Source of the DNA: Gammaproteobacteria bacterium
GTDB taxonomy: Bacteria; Pseudomonadota; Gammaproteobacteria; Steroidobacterales; JABDKV01
Reading direction: 5' to 3'
Assembly: GCA_013003425.1 (NCBI GenBank)
Contig: JABDJB010000067.1
Coordinates: 1 to 64,000, forward strand
DNA: 64,000 nt
The stretch's first letter is position 1, and every line of letters starts with the position of its first letter. The notes under the pieces are model-generated. The model saw only the letters and a list, made by a program, of their open reading frames with translations. It ran no database searches and had not been told where the DNA came from. A program made the translations under genes and the position numbers. Shown in pieces: positions 1 through 8,377 of this stretch.

Positions 1-2
1 AG

Positions 3-962
3 CACTGCCGCATAGCGGTAATTCAGCAGCCGCCGGTTTTTCTCAATCTCAACGCCAGTGTCGAGCGTGCCTGCGCACTGATTCACGAAGCGTCCGGGCA
101 GGATGCCGATTTCATCGTGTTTCCCGAAACCTGGCTGCCCGGTTACCCGGTGTGGCTCGACATCGCGCCCGGCGCCAGCCTGTGGGACCACCCGCCGGCA
201 AAATCACTGTTTCGCCTGATGCAGGAAAACAGCCCGGCCATAGACGATGCGGCCGTGGTCGCGTTGCGTTCCGCCGCGGTGGAGGCGGGCGCCTATGTCG
301 TGATGGGTATGCAGGAGCGCGATGGTGGCACCTTGTACAACACGATTGTCTATATAGAGCCCGACAAGGGTGCGGTGAGTATTCATCGCAAGCTGATGCC
401 GACCTATACCGAGCGACTGGTATGGGGCCGCGGTGACGGCAGCACGTTGACGGTAGTCGACACCCCCGTCGGTACGCTGGGCGGGCTGATCTGCTGGGAA
501 CACTGGATGCCGCTGGCGCGCGCCGCCATGCATGCCAGAGGCGAGACCGTGCACATCGCGCAATGGCCTTGGGTGAAAGACATGCACCAGGTGGCGTGCC
601 GCCACTACGCGTTTGAAGGGACCTGCTTTGTGGTCGCAGCCGGCGGCATCCTGTCGCGAGGCGAATTGCTCGAAGGGGCAGCGTCGGCAGGGGTCAGTGC
701 CGAGGCAGCCGGACTGCTGGAAGAGATTCCCGGCGACGACGCCAGCCTGTTGCTGGAAGGGGGTAGTGCGGTGATTGGCCCCGACGGACAGTATGTACTG
801 GAGCCGTCATACGGTACCCGGACCACGTTGATTGCCGATATCAAACCGGGCGCCGTGGCCGAGGCGCGGCTGGCGCTCGATACCGATGGCCACTACTCGC
901 GGCCCGACGTTTTCGAGTTGTCCGTCGACACCCGCGCCCGTCGTAACGTCAAATTCACCTGA
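3..962 (+). CDS. Nitrilase / carbon-nitrogen hydrolase (5' end outside window)
   Basis: C-N hydrolase of the nitrilase branch, converting nitriles to carboxylates and ammonia through a Cys-Glu-Lys triad in the cytoplasm. The frame is open from the first bases, and codons before the GTG at 117 read [13 protein letters not shown], the normal N-terminus of the family, so the true start lies at or just before the window edge. The triad is visible: Glu in [10 protein letters not shown], Lys in [12 protein letters not shown], and Cys in GGLICWEHW. The rest of the fold follows ([11 protein letters not shown], then [11 protein letters not shown]). About 319 codons are seen, close to the usual full length. 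It is followed by an array of palindromic repeats and a convergent gene. Substrate (aliphatic or aryl nitrile, or cyanide) cannot be told from sequence. Confidence 0.9.
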   Translation, partial: HCRIAVIQQPPVFLNLNASVERACALIHEASGQDADFIVFPETWLPGYPVWLDIAPGASLWDHPPAKSLFRLMQENSPAIDDAAVVALRSAAVEAGAYVVMGMQERDGGTLYNTIVYIEPDKGAVSIHRKLMPTYTERLVWGRGDGSTLTVVDTPVGTLGGLICWEHWMPLARAAMHARGETVHIAQWPWVKDMHQVACRHYAFEGTCFVVAAGGILSRGELLEGAASAGVSAEAAGLLEEIPGDDASLLLEGGSAVIGPDGQYVLEPSYGTRTTLIADIKPGAVAEARLALDTDGHYSRPDVFELSVDTRARRNVKFT

Positions 963-973
963 ATCGGTGCGGC

Positions 974-1164
974 TGTGGGAGCGGCTTCAGCCGCGACTGC
1001 CTGCGACCATGTCTCGTGGGAGCGGCTTCAGCCGCGACTACTTGCGACAGGTTCCTGTGGGAGCGGCTTCCAGCCGCGACAACTAGCGACAAGCTCTCGT
1101 GGGAGCGGCTTCCAGCCGCGACGACTTGCGACAGGTTCCTGTGAGAGCGGCTTCCAGCCGCGAC
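974..1164 (+). repeat. Five-unit REP-like palindrome array, ~42-bp period
   Basis: Five copies of a GTGGGAGCGGCTT(C)CAGCCGCGAC-type element start at 974, 1016, 1057, 1099 and 1141, so the period is 41-42 bp. Each contains a hairpin with stem GCGGCT/AGCCGC and a 2-3 nt loop. The ~18-nt spacers are also related: the second and fourth share CTTGCGACAGGTTCCT and the others are diverged versions. The array fills the space between the convergent nitrilase and membrane-protein genes, which is typical of REP elements. Together with about 24 flanking bases it accounts for the whole 963-1188 interval. Confidence 0.9.
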
Positions 1165-1188
1165 TGCCCGCGCGGTTCGACTACATGT

Positions 1189-1752
1189 TCAGGCAGCGGG
1201 CCATAGCCAGGCGAAGGTGCCGGCTGTCAGCGAGCCATAGATTAATGCGTCCAGCAGAAAACGTCCGGCATTCGACCACGGGTGGCCGTACCAGATGCTG
1301 TAAGGCAGGTGAGCAAAGCCGTGAGTAAGGAACGCGACAGTACCGACAAAGCGGAAAACCTCCATGTACTGGGCGCCAGGCACCAGGGCCAGCTTTGCGC
1401 AGTAGGCAATTGCTGTTGAGGCCAGCACGAAGTAGACAAACTGCAGCGGCAGCATAACGCCCATGTTTGGCATGCCGTTTGGCATCACTGTGAGCATTGC
1501 CACCGGACCGTCGGCGAATTTTTTCTGCATGGCCTCGTCGTTCATTGCCGACATGTCCTTGCAGTGCGGCATCGTGTAGATGCCGGTGGCTGGCGAGCCG
1601 TTGCGTATAGCCGAGCTCACTTCGTCTTCGTTGGGTAATTCCTTGTAATCGGCGTTGTGATACTTCAGCACCATGTGGATGAGGCTGCTGGCAACAAACA
1701 TCAGCACAGCCGACAGCAGTATCGGCAGCCATAGTTGTGTTAATGCGATCAT
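1189..1752 (-). CDS. Conserved membrane protein of unknown function
   Basis: A 187-residue protein I do not recognise by name. It starts with a hydrophobic helix (about residues 5-27, LPILLSAVLMFVASS). A polar periplasmic or cytoplasmic segment follows, carrying HNADYKELPNEDEV and IYTMPHCKDM. Three more hydrophobic stretches lie near 97-118, 128-148 and 164-185. The middle is rich in Met and Pro (VMPNGMPNMGVML), and the last segments hold conserved-looking aromatic and His residues (THGFAHLPYSIWYGHPW). The gene lies 15 bp downstream of the start side of the S46 peptidase gene's stop and on the same strand, so the two are probably co-transcribed. No catalytic motif is evident. Confidence 0.75.
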   Translation of the reverse strand: MIALTQLWLPILLSAVLMFVASSLIHMVLKYHNADYKELPNEDEVSSAIRNGSPATGIYTMPHCKDMSAMNDEAMQKKFADGPVAMLTVMPNGMPNMGVMLPLQFVYFVLASTAIAYCAKLALVPGAQYMEVFRFVGTVAFLTHGFAHLPYSIWYGHPWSNAGRFLLDALIYGSLTAGTFAWLWPAA

Positions 1753-1767
1753 GATTTTTCCCCTTGG

Positions 1768-3840
1768 TTACTTGACCGTCTTTAGCTCTTCAATCAGATG
1801 ATCTGCGCTATAAACTTTCTTTAGCGCCTCGAGCATGATGGCCGTGTTTACACCCACCGTGCGGTTGATGTTGTCATCGAACCAGTAGTTTCCGGCAATC
1901 GAATGAATATTGCCGTCAAAGGCAAGCCCTACCAGGGTGCCATCGGCAGCGACTATCGGGCTACCGGAATTGCCACCGGTGATATCGGTGGTGGCAACAA
2001 AGTTGAATGGCGTGGCCGGGTCGAGGCTGCTTTGTGCATCTACCCATGACTGCGGCAGTTTGAACGGCCGCTCACCGGTTGCGCGCTCGTACAGTCGGGC
2101 AGTGCGTGTTAATGGATCAACCATTTCGCCTTTTTCTTTCCAGCCCTCGACGGCGCCGTAAGTGACGCGCAGCGTGAAGGTGGCATCCGGGTAGGTGTCT
2201 TTGCCGTACACGGCAAAACGCGCGTCGGCAATCATCTCTTCGCCGCGACTACGGGGCGCCTCCACCTCGTCCTCGTAACGCTTGCGCAGTTTGCGCGCTG
2301 CCGGGTCGACGCTCAGGGCAAGCTGTATCAACGGGTCATCGCTGGCGGCGAGTGCTGCAAAATCACCTTCCCACAGCTGCTTGCGGTAGGACGCATCGTC
2401 CAGCCGTGTGCCGTTGATAAGTTCAGCGGCCAGGGATTTTGGCGACTGCCGGTCCAGCACCAGTTTCACGTACGGACTGTCCGGGCCGAGCCACTCGACC
2501 AGTTTTTCCAGTGAAAAAGTCAGACGCAGCTTCTCGTACTCCTTGTCGACCGGCGTTGCGGCGAACAGCCACTGCTCGAGCTGCGGCAGCGCGGCTTCGG
2601 TGTAGTCGCGGATGCGGTCTTCGTTGGGTTTCGCACGCTCGGCGGTGCCGCGCACGATAGCCTGTGCGTAGTTGTAAAGATCGCTGTAGAAGGCTGCCGC
2701 GTCCTCAATAAACAAGTGCTCGTAGTAGAAATTACGATAGGTTTCCATTGCCTGGTCGATAAGTTTCCAGCCTTCGCCGTACTTGTTGCGCAGCTTGCGC
2801 TTGCGCATGACAGTTTTTTTAAGTGCCGCTTCTTCGGCCGCCTTCATCGCCATCATTTCGTCGTTTTGCAGCGCCTTGAGCTGGTTGCGCCGTACCTTGA
2901 TGCCGTTTTCCAGGCTGAGGATTCGCTGCTGGACCGTGCGTGCCGCCTCAGGGCTGGTGTCCTGCCATGCCAGCATGCGGCCGCGCATTTCCGAATAGCG
3001 GTACAGCCACAGCGGATAGCTGATGTCGCGCAGGAAACGCAGCTGCGACATGGTCAACGAGCGATCAGTGGAGCCGGGGTGACCGGTGACAAAGACCGGG
3101 TCGCCAGGGGCCGGGCCACCCTGTTTCCAGCGCAGGAAATTCGGCGTGCTGGCAGGCTGGCCGTCTTCATAGACACGCAGGAACGACATGTCGAGGCACC
3201 AGCGCGGAAAATTGAAGTTATCCGGGTCGCCACCAAACGCCGCTATGTCGAGCTCGGGTGCAAACACCAGGCGCACATCGTTATAGCGCTTGTACTGGTA
3301 AATGAAATATTGCCCGCCGTTGTACAACGTAACGGCCTCGCAGTTGAGCTTTCCGCCTGACGCGTCTTCGCATTCCGATTCCAGCCTGGTCAGCGCCGCC
3401 TTGCGGGCCTTGTTGGCTTCGGCATCGCTCATGCCGCGTGTTGCCGCGGCAATCTTGTCGGTGACGTCATCAAAATCCTGCAGCACAGAGATCTGCTGGC
3501 CCGGACATACCAGCTCGTCGGCGCGACTGCCGGCATTGAAACCTTCATCGGACAGGTTGCGCTCGGCGGTGCTCAGGTTGCGCACGCAGCTCCAAATGCA
3601 GTGATTGTTTGTCAGTACCAGGCCGTCGTCCGAGGCGAATGACCCGGTGCAGCCGTTTTCCAGCCGCGTCGTTGCAAGCTGGGCGGCACGCAGCCAATCA
3701 GCGTCGACATCCACCCCGTACTTCTTCGTAACGGTCCCGGCCGGGAAATTATCAATCGTCCACATGCCCTCATCGGCAGCTGCGATCGACGGCAGGCACA
3801 GGGCAAACAAGGCAATGGCTGGCGCAAGTTTCATCGGCAT
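1768..3840 (-). CDS. S46-family dipeptidyl-peptidase (DPP7-like), exported
   Basis: Serine exopeptidase that releases dipeptides from the N-terminus of oligopeptides in the periplasm; S46 enzymes let non-sugar-using bacteria feed on peptides. With the start at 3840 it has 690 residues, normal for the family. A signal peptide (MKLAPAIALFALCLPSIAAA) precedes DEGMWTIDNFP. The catalytic His lies in VLTNNHC (about residue 80) and the Ser in GGNSGSP (about 625). The position that is Arg in Asp/Glu-specific DPP11 reads Gly here (AFDGN), which favours DPP7-type hydrophobic P1 specificity. An in-frame ATG at 3867 falls inside a likely -10 box and is rejected as the start; ATG 3834 is a further alternative. 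Confidence 0.93.
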   Translation of the reverse strand: MPMKLAPAIALFALCLPSIAAADEGMWTIDNFPAGTVTKKYGVDVDADWLRAAQLATTRLENGCTGSFASDDGLVLTNNHCIWSCVRNLSTAERNLSDEGFNAGSRADELVCPGQQISVLQDFDDVTDKIAAATRGMSDAEANKARKAALTRLESECEDASGGKLNCEAVTLYNGGQYFIYQYKRYNDVRLVFAPELDIAAFGGDPDNFNFPRWCLDMSFLRVYEDGQPASTPNFLRWKQGGPAPGDPVFVTGHPGSTDRSLTMSQLRFLRDISYPLWLYRYSEMRGRMLAWQDTSPEAARTVQQRILSLENGIKVRRNQLKALQNDEMMAMKAAEEAALKKTVMRKRKLRNKYGEGWKLIDQAMETYRNFYYEHLFIEDAAAFYSDLYNYAQAIVRGTAERAKPNEDRIRDYTEAALPQLEQWLFAATPVDKEYEKLRLTFSLEKLVEWLGPDSPYVKLVLDRQSPKSLAAELINGTRLDDASYRKQLWEGDFAALAASDDPLIQLALSVDPAARKLRKRYEDEVEAPRSRGEEMIADARFAVYGKDTYPDATFTLRVTYGAVEGWKEKGEMVDPLTRTARLYERATGERPFKLPQSWVDAQSSLDPATPFNFVATTDITGGNSGSPIVAADGTLVGLAFDGNIHSIAGNYWFDDNINRTVGVNTAIMLEALKKVYSADHLIEELKTVK

Positions 3841-3865
3841 TCTCTGGCTGGTCGGAAAGTTGCAC

Positions 3866-3871
3866 ATTCTA
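3866..3871 (-). promoter_or_regulatory. Candidate -10 box (TAGAAT) for the S46 peptidase
   Basis: On the minus strand GGGATAGAATGTGC places a TAGAAT hexamer 25 nt before the ATG at 3840, so a transcript would begin near 3859. No good -35 is visible at 16-18 bp. It is useful mainly because it excludes the upstream ATG at 3867 as the translation start. Confidence 0.4.
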
Positions 3872-4007
3872 TCCCAGTTCGCTGGTCTGGCGGGCCGGGA
3901 TCAGGGCGCTGCACTGCGCCATATCAACACTGCAGGTTAAGGACCGCCCGATTTACGCCCATCAGCAATGTCGCCGTCCGGAGAGCGAGCCAGAACCAGA
4001 TACCAGA

Positions 4008-5045
4008 TCAGCCCAGGCAGCTTGTGACGATCCGGTTGGCGGCCTGTTTCTTCTGCATGACGTCGATGTAAAGGGCCGCCATTGCGCGGCCGCGGGCGAG
4101 ATTGTGTTCACCGCAGGTAGCGTAAGTTTCGGCATCCCAGCCAAAGTAGCACTCGCGCAGCGCATCGGTAAGAAATCGGGCTGACAACTCCAGGCAGATG
4201 CGCGCCAGTCCGCTGACCAGTGCGTTCTTCTCGGCATCTGTCAGCCACTCGGGCGCTGCGCCGGCATAGCCGCTCATTACCGCCTCGAGAATGCCAAGAT
4301 CCAGTCTGGCGGCAAGCTGGTCCTCGGTGCGCGGGTTGCACCACGAGCGCAGCGCATCGCCCATTTCCAGTGGCCAGGCCATGCGATTGACGGTATCGAG
4401 GTCTACCAGACAGATGGCATGCCAGTCATTGTCGAAAAGCACGTTGGAAACTTTTAGATCGCCATGGCAATGGCGCAGCGGCAGCTTGTCGATATCGGTA
4501 AACCGTTCAGTGGTTTGCAGTACGTTTTCTGCCAGCGGCGCAACTTCAGCGTGCAGCCGGTGATCGCTATGCGATTTGAGTGTTGCACGCAGTTTTTCCA
4601 GGTGCGCCGGCGTGTCGTGAACGTGCCCGCGGCTATAGCGATATTCATAGTCGAAATCGCTCAGCGCGGTGTGATACTGCGCTGCCATACGGCCGGCTTC
4701 ACTGGCCATCTTTTTGCCGCTGATAGCGTGCGCCGTCTGTCCGCGGATGTAATCGAGCAGGCGCCAAACGCCGTCCGCCGCTTCGCACGACAGGGCTTCG
4801 TCATCACAGCGAATCAGCTTTGGTGTAACCAGGCCCTTCGTCTGCAGGTGTCGGGTAACGGCGTCGATATCGCGATTCACGGTGCTTTCAAACACCGGGT
4901 GCAGCCGCTGCAGGATGTAGCGTTGCTTGCCCGTATCGAGCAGGTAAGTGCGGTTGATCAGGCCCGACTCGATGGGTGTCACGGTGGCACCGTCGAGCCG
5001 GTGCCAGCGGCGCAGTACCTGCGCTGGGATTTGCGCTGCACTCAC
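4008..5045 (-). CDS. APH-fold small-molecule kinase
   Basis: Protein of the aminoglycoside-phosphotransferase/choline-kinase superfamily, 345 residues, closest in style to the N-acetylhexosamine-1-kinase/homoserine-kinase-like branch. It shows the nucleotide-binding N-lobe (ESGLINRTYLL, YILQRLHP), the catalytic loop CHGDLKVSN (about 194-201) and the metal-binding Asp in LVDLDT (about 215), so it should be an active ATP-dependent kinase. The GTG start overlaps the stop of the HMG-CoA synthase gene by 4 nt (GTGA), implying translational coupling. Its substrate is unknown; the coupling suggests a metabolite related to HMG-CoA or its products, which is inference only. An intergenic stretch of about 140 bp downstream holds nothing I can name. 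Confidence 0.85.
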   Translation of the reverse strand: MSAAQIPAQVLRRWHRLDGATVTPIESGLINRTYLLDTGKQRYILQRLHPVFESTVNRDIDAVTRHLQTKGLVTPKLIRCDDEALSCEAADGVWRLLDYIRGQTAHAISGKKMASEAGRMAAQYHTALSDFDYEYRYSRGHVHDTPAHLEKLRATLKSHSDHRLHAEVAPLAENVLQTTERFTDIDKLPLRHCHGDLKVSNVLFDNDWHAICLVDLDTVNRMAWPLEMGDALRSWCNPRTEDQLAARLDLGILEAVMSGYAGAAPEWLTDAEKNALVSGLARICLELSARFLTDALRECYFGWDAETYATCGEHNLARGRAMAALYIDVMQKKQAANRIVTSCLG

Positions 5046-6301
5046 GGGGTTGCCGCCGCGCTCCCGGTGTACTGGCGAATATGGTCGCGGGTGCCTACGT
5101 AATAAAGCCCTTCCTGCAGCCCCCAGTCGGCCGGGTCGGGGTAGGGCGCTTCGTTATGATCGGCGGTCTCGCACGCCCTGATTAATTGTTCATAGCGATC
5201 GATATCGAGGCGGGTGCGCTGTGCCAGGTGATCAGCCGGGTCGAGTCTGCCGGCCAGCTGCGCAGCACGATCGGTTACCAGGCCGGTGCCGAAGGCAGCA
5301 CCGCAGCCGCTGCCGTAGGAAAACAGGCTGATGCGCTGGCCGCCGGACGGGTGCGCCTTGCGCAGGTAGTCCATCAGTGCCAGGAACAGCGAGCCGGTGT
5401 AGATATTGCCGACAATGCTGTTGAGATAAAGCCACGGCGCCACCTGGCGTTCGTACGATTCGCGGATACGCGCTATTTGTTGCGTGTCTTCCCGGGCGAC
5501 GCTGGTGCCCCACTCAGTTTCGCAGTGCCTGTGATGTGCCTTGCGCGCCATCTTTGTAAACGGGACGTGGTAGAAGCAGGCGTCTGTTTTTTCGAGCCGC
5601 AACGGCTCCCAGGAGCCGGCATTTTCGCAGGCATCGCGCCAGGCACCGGTAAACGCGTCGAGGTAGCAATCGATCGAGTAGTGACCGTCGGCAAACGCAT
5701 ACTTGGAATACAGCGGGCGCCAGAAATCCATCACCTGGCGCGTGTAGTCGCCAAACGAACTCGGATCGAGTTCGAGCAGACGCGGATTTTCGCTGACCAC
5801 CATAGCCACCGCGCCGGCCCCCTGGGTTGGTTCGCCGGCGGTGTTCAGTCCGTAGCGGGCGATATCGGAAGCGACAATCAACGCTTTGCGGCCGCGTGCC
5901 CGTCCGGCGCTGATCCAGTCCATCGCGGAAGTGAGACCCGCCATGGCGCCATAGCAGGCGTGCTTGGTCTCAAAAGTACGACAGTTCGGCGCCAGCCCGA
6001 GCTTGTCGTGCACATACACTGCAACGGGCTTGCTGTGATCGACCCCCGTCTCGGTGCCGACGATCAGCGTGCCGATCTCGCCCGGGTCGATGTCGAAATT
6101 CGCCAGCGCCCGGTGCGCCGCGACGGTTGCCATGGTCACCGTGTCCTCGCAGGGCGTGGCGACAGCCATCTGCCGCTGGCCCAGGCCGAGTATGTACTTG
6201 TCGGGGTCCACTCCGCGTGCTTCGGCAAGGTCGGCCATCTCCAGGTAGCACTGGGTGCCGTGAAAGGCCATCGCGTCGATGCCGGTAACCCTGGGGCTCA
6301 T
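5042..6301 (-). CDS. mvaS: Hydroxymethylglutaryl-CoA synthase
   Basis: Condenses acetyl-CoA with acetoacetyl-CoA to HMG-CoA, the first committed step of the mevalonate pathway; related enzymes also do beta-branching in polyketide synthesis. The 419 residues carry the catalytic Glu in VGTETGVDHSK (about 84), the nucleophilic Cys in ETKHACYGAMAGL (about 116) and the His in FYHVPFTKMARKAH (about 245). The C-terminal region has the family's YLNSIVGNIYTGSLFLALMD and LFSYGSGCGAAFG stretches. It precedes an overlapping APH-fold kinase gene and diverges from a MATE exporter. No other mevalonate gene and no PKS gene is near. Members of the thiolase superfamily such as FabH/KAS III are excluded by the His/Cys context. 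Confidence 0.93.
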   Translation of the reverse strand: MSPRVTGIDAMAFHGTQCYLEMADLAEARGVDPDKYILGLGQRQMAVATPCEDTVTMATVAAHRALANFDIDPGEIGTLIVGTETGVDHSKPVAVYVHDKLGLAPNCRTFETKHACYGAMAGLTSAMDWISAGRARGRKALIVASDIARYGLNTAGEPTQGAGAVAMVVSENPRLLELDPSSFGDYTRQVMDFWRPLYSKYAFADGHYSIDCYLDAFTGAWRDACENAGSWEPLRLEKTDACFYHVPFTKMARKAHHRHCETEWGTSVAREDTQQIARIRESYERQVAPWLYLNSIVGNIYTGSLFLALMDYLRKAHPSGGQRISLFSYGSGCGAAFGTGLVTDRAAQLAGRLDPADHLAQRTRLDIDRYEQLIRACETADHNEAPYPDPADWGLQEGLYYVGTRDHIRQYTGSAAATP

Positions 6302-6377
6302 CTGCAGGCTCTCATATTCGTAAAATTCAGCGGCGCCTAGAGTACCCGTTCTGGCGCCCGGACACTATGCTCAGGCA

Positions 6378-7766
6378 ATGAGTGGAAGTGGCTTGACAGG
6401 GCTTTTACGCGACGCGCTGCGTGGCACCGACGAGGATCATACGCGCGGGCTGGTCCGGCGCAGCATCATCCTGCTGGCGGTGCCGATGATGCTGGAGATG
6501 GCAATGGAAGCCGTGTTTGCCGTCACCGACATATTTTTTGTGGCAAAACTCGGCTCTGCGGCAGTTGCCGCCGTCGGCATGACCGAGGCCGTGCTGACGC
6601 TGGTTTATGCCGTTGCGATTGGTCTTTCGGCGGCCACGACGGCCATGGTGGCGCGACGCATAGGCGAAGGCGATGAGCATGGCGCAGCGATTGCCTCGGC
6701 GCAGGCGTTGTGGATCGGTGCATTTGTCTCGGGCGTAATCGGCATTGTCGGCGTTACCCTGGCAGAACAGATTCTCGCCTGGCTGGGAGCGGACGATGAA
6801 GTAATAAAAAGCGCCAGCTATACAAAGATCCTGTTAGGTGGTTCAGCCAGCATCACGTACATATTCCTGATCAACGCGATTTTTCGCGGTGCCGGCGATG
6901 CCAGTATCGCGATGCGCTCGCTGATGCTGGCTAATGGCATCAATATTGTGCTCGATCCGCTACTTATTTTTGGTATTGGTCCGTTTCCCGAGCTTGGCGT
7001 TACGGGCGCCGCCGTAGCAACCACCACCGGGCGCAGCATCGGCGTGCTCTACCAGCTGTTGTTGCTGGGCGGTGGCAACCAGCGCGTTACGCTGCGCTGG
7101 CGTGACCTGGGGATTGTGCCGCAGGTGATGCGCAGGTTACTGGTGCTGTCGGCCAATGGCATTCTGCAGTTCTTCTTTGCCACTTCGGCCTGGATCGTGC
7201 TGATGGCCCTGGTTGCCCGCTCCGGAACTGCTGCGGTAGCCGGCTATACCATTGCCATGCGCATTGTCGAGTTTGTCATTCTGCCTGCATGGGGTCTGGG
7301 TAACGCAGCAGCCACTCTGGTCGGCCAGTCGCTGGGTGCGGGCAAACCCAGCCGGGCAAAACTCGCAGTAGGCATCACGGCGCGTTACAACTTTTATTTC
7401 ATGGCGTCTATCGGCGTCGTGTTCATAATCATTCCGCATTTGTTTGTTCGTATATTCACTGACGAACCGCTGGTTATCGAATACGGTGCCGCGTGTCTGC
7501 GTTTTCTCGCTTACGGTTATGGTTTTTATGCCCTGGGCATGGTGATGGTGCAGGCACTGAACGGTGCCGGAGACACCTTCACGCCAATGCTGATAAACCT
7601 GGTGTGTTTCTGGCTGATCCAGCTGCCTCTGGCCTGGTACCTGGCTGAAACAGCCGGTTTTGGCGCGCGCGGTGCATTTGCTGCAATTACGATTGCAGAA
7701 TCACTGATTGCCTTGCTGGCGTGGTGGGCGTTTCGCGCGGGGCGCTGGCAGCGGCTGCAGGTTTAG
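6378..7766 (+). CDS. MATE family efflux transporter
   Basis: Multidrug and toxic-compound extrusion protein in the inner membrane, exporting cationic or organic compounds with Na+ or H+ import. 462 residues with about 12 hydrophobic segments in two homologous halves. Family landmarks are present: an N-terminal SIILLAVPMMLEMAMEAVF, GAGDAS at the end of the first half, and NGAGDTFTPM in the second. A TATGCT hexamer lies only 6 nt before the ATG, so the message may be leaderless. Its stop codon shares bases with that of the convergent cyclic-nucleotide-binding gene (TTAG, 7763-7766). It diverges from mvaS across 76 bp. Substrate unknown. Confidence 0.93.
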   Translation: MSGSGLTGLLRDALRGTDEDHTRGLVRRSIILLAVPMMLEMAMEAVFAVTDIFFVAKLGSAAVAAVGMTEAVLTLVYAVAIGLSAATTAMVARRIGEGDEHGAAIASAQALWIGAFVSGVIGIVGVTLAEQILAWLGADDEVIKSASYTKILLGGSASITYIFLINAIFRGAGDASIAMRSLMLANGINIVLDPLLIFGIGPFPELGVTGAAVATTTGRSIGVLYQLLLLGGGNQRVTLRWRDLGIVPQVMRRLLVLSANGILQFFFATSAWIVLMALVARSGTAAVAGYTIAMRIVEFVILPAWGLGNAAATLVGQSLGAGKPSRAKLAVGITARYNFYFMASIGVVFIIIPHLFVRIFTDEPLVIEYGAACLRFLAYGYGFYALGMVMVQALNGAGDTFTPMLINLVCFWLIQLPLAWYLAETAGFGARGAFAAITIAESLIALLAWWAFRAGRWQRLQV

Positions 7767-8233
7767 GCGAATCCGACGGGGTTCCAGGCGTCCATCATGC
7801 GGCGTCGAGCCGATTCCAGCCGGTCGCCCATCAGCGTGGCGAAGCGCTTCAGCAACTGATAGCCGAAGGCCGGGTCTTTCTCTGCAATTTCAAGCAGCCG
7901 TGTTCCGTCAAACTCGACCACGGTCGAGTCAACATCGGCGCGTGCCTGGAAGTGCCAGCGATACGGCGGGATCATCCACGACCATCCGAGAATGCGGCCT
8001 TTGCCCAGTTCCTGCAGTTGCAGCGTAGGGCCGGAAATCGCCGGGGTCTCCACGATCACCTTGCCCTCGATGATCATATAAAAGGTGTTGGCCGGCTGGC
8101 CCTGGGTAAAGATATTCTGGCCCGCCGGTATTGCACGCTCGTCAGAGAACTCTGCCAGCGTGTGTATGTGCTGCGGGTCAAGGTCCGCAAACAGCGCGTG
8201 GCCGGAAATCAGTTTCTTGGTCGCTTCGCTCAC
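7763..8233 (-). CDS. Orphan cyclic-nucleotide-binding (CRP-fold) domain protein
   Basis: 156 residues made of a single cNMP-binding domain (LFADLDPQHIHTLAEFS, then FTQGQPANTFYMIIEGKV, then GRILGWSWMIPPYRWHFQARA) and a short helical end. No helix-turn-helix follows, so it is not a complete CRP/FNR regulator. Such proteins may act by protein contacts. The start chosen is GTG 8233 because GGAGAG lies 6-7 nt upstream; the frame stays open for another 100 codons but they look non-coding. It is divergent from moaA with 144 bp between. Whether it binds cAMP, cGMP or nothing is not determinable here. Confidence 0.85.
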   Translation of the reverse strand: MSEATKKLISGHALFADLDPQHIHTLAEFSDERAIPAGQNIFTQGQPANTFYMIIEGKVIVETPAISGPTLQLQELGKGRILGWSWMIPPYRWHFQARADVDSTVVEFDGTRLLEIAEKDPAFGYQLLKRFATLMGDRLESARRRMMDAWNPVGFA

Positions 8234-8377
8234 AGAGTCTCTCCAATCGGATGCCGCAATCGGCGGGCGGCAGCAGATTCTAGCCGTCGTCACTGCGGAA
8301 CCCAAGCCGGGAATGCCCGCCCGTTGCTGTGAAAGTACGTAAATGCCGGCCAGTGCTGGTATTCTTGTGTCTTCCCA

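Noticed and set aside
974-1164. CRISPR array
   Set aside because: Repeats are evenly spaced, but the ~18-nt intervals are short and similar to one another, the repeats are REP-like hairpins, and there are no cas genes.
5186-6340. Long plus-strand frame (~384 codons) opposite mvaS
   Set aside because: The minus-strand frame encodes a complete HMG-CoA synthase with its catalytic residues. The opposite frame has no family features and is a high-GC shadow.
8234-8377. Moco riboswitch upstream of moaA
   Set aside because: The 144-bp gap shows no arrangement of stems that I can match to the Moco RNA motif. A covariance-model search would decide; a significant hit would reverse this.
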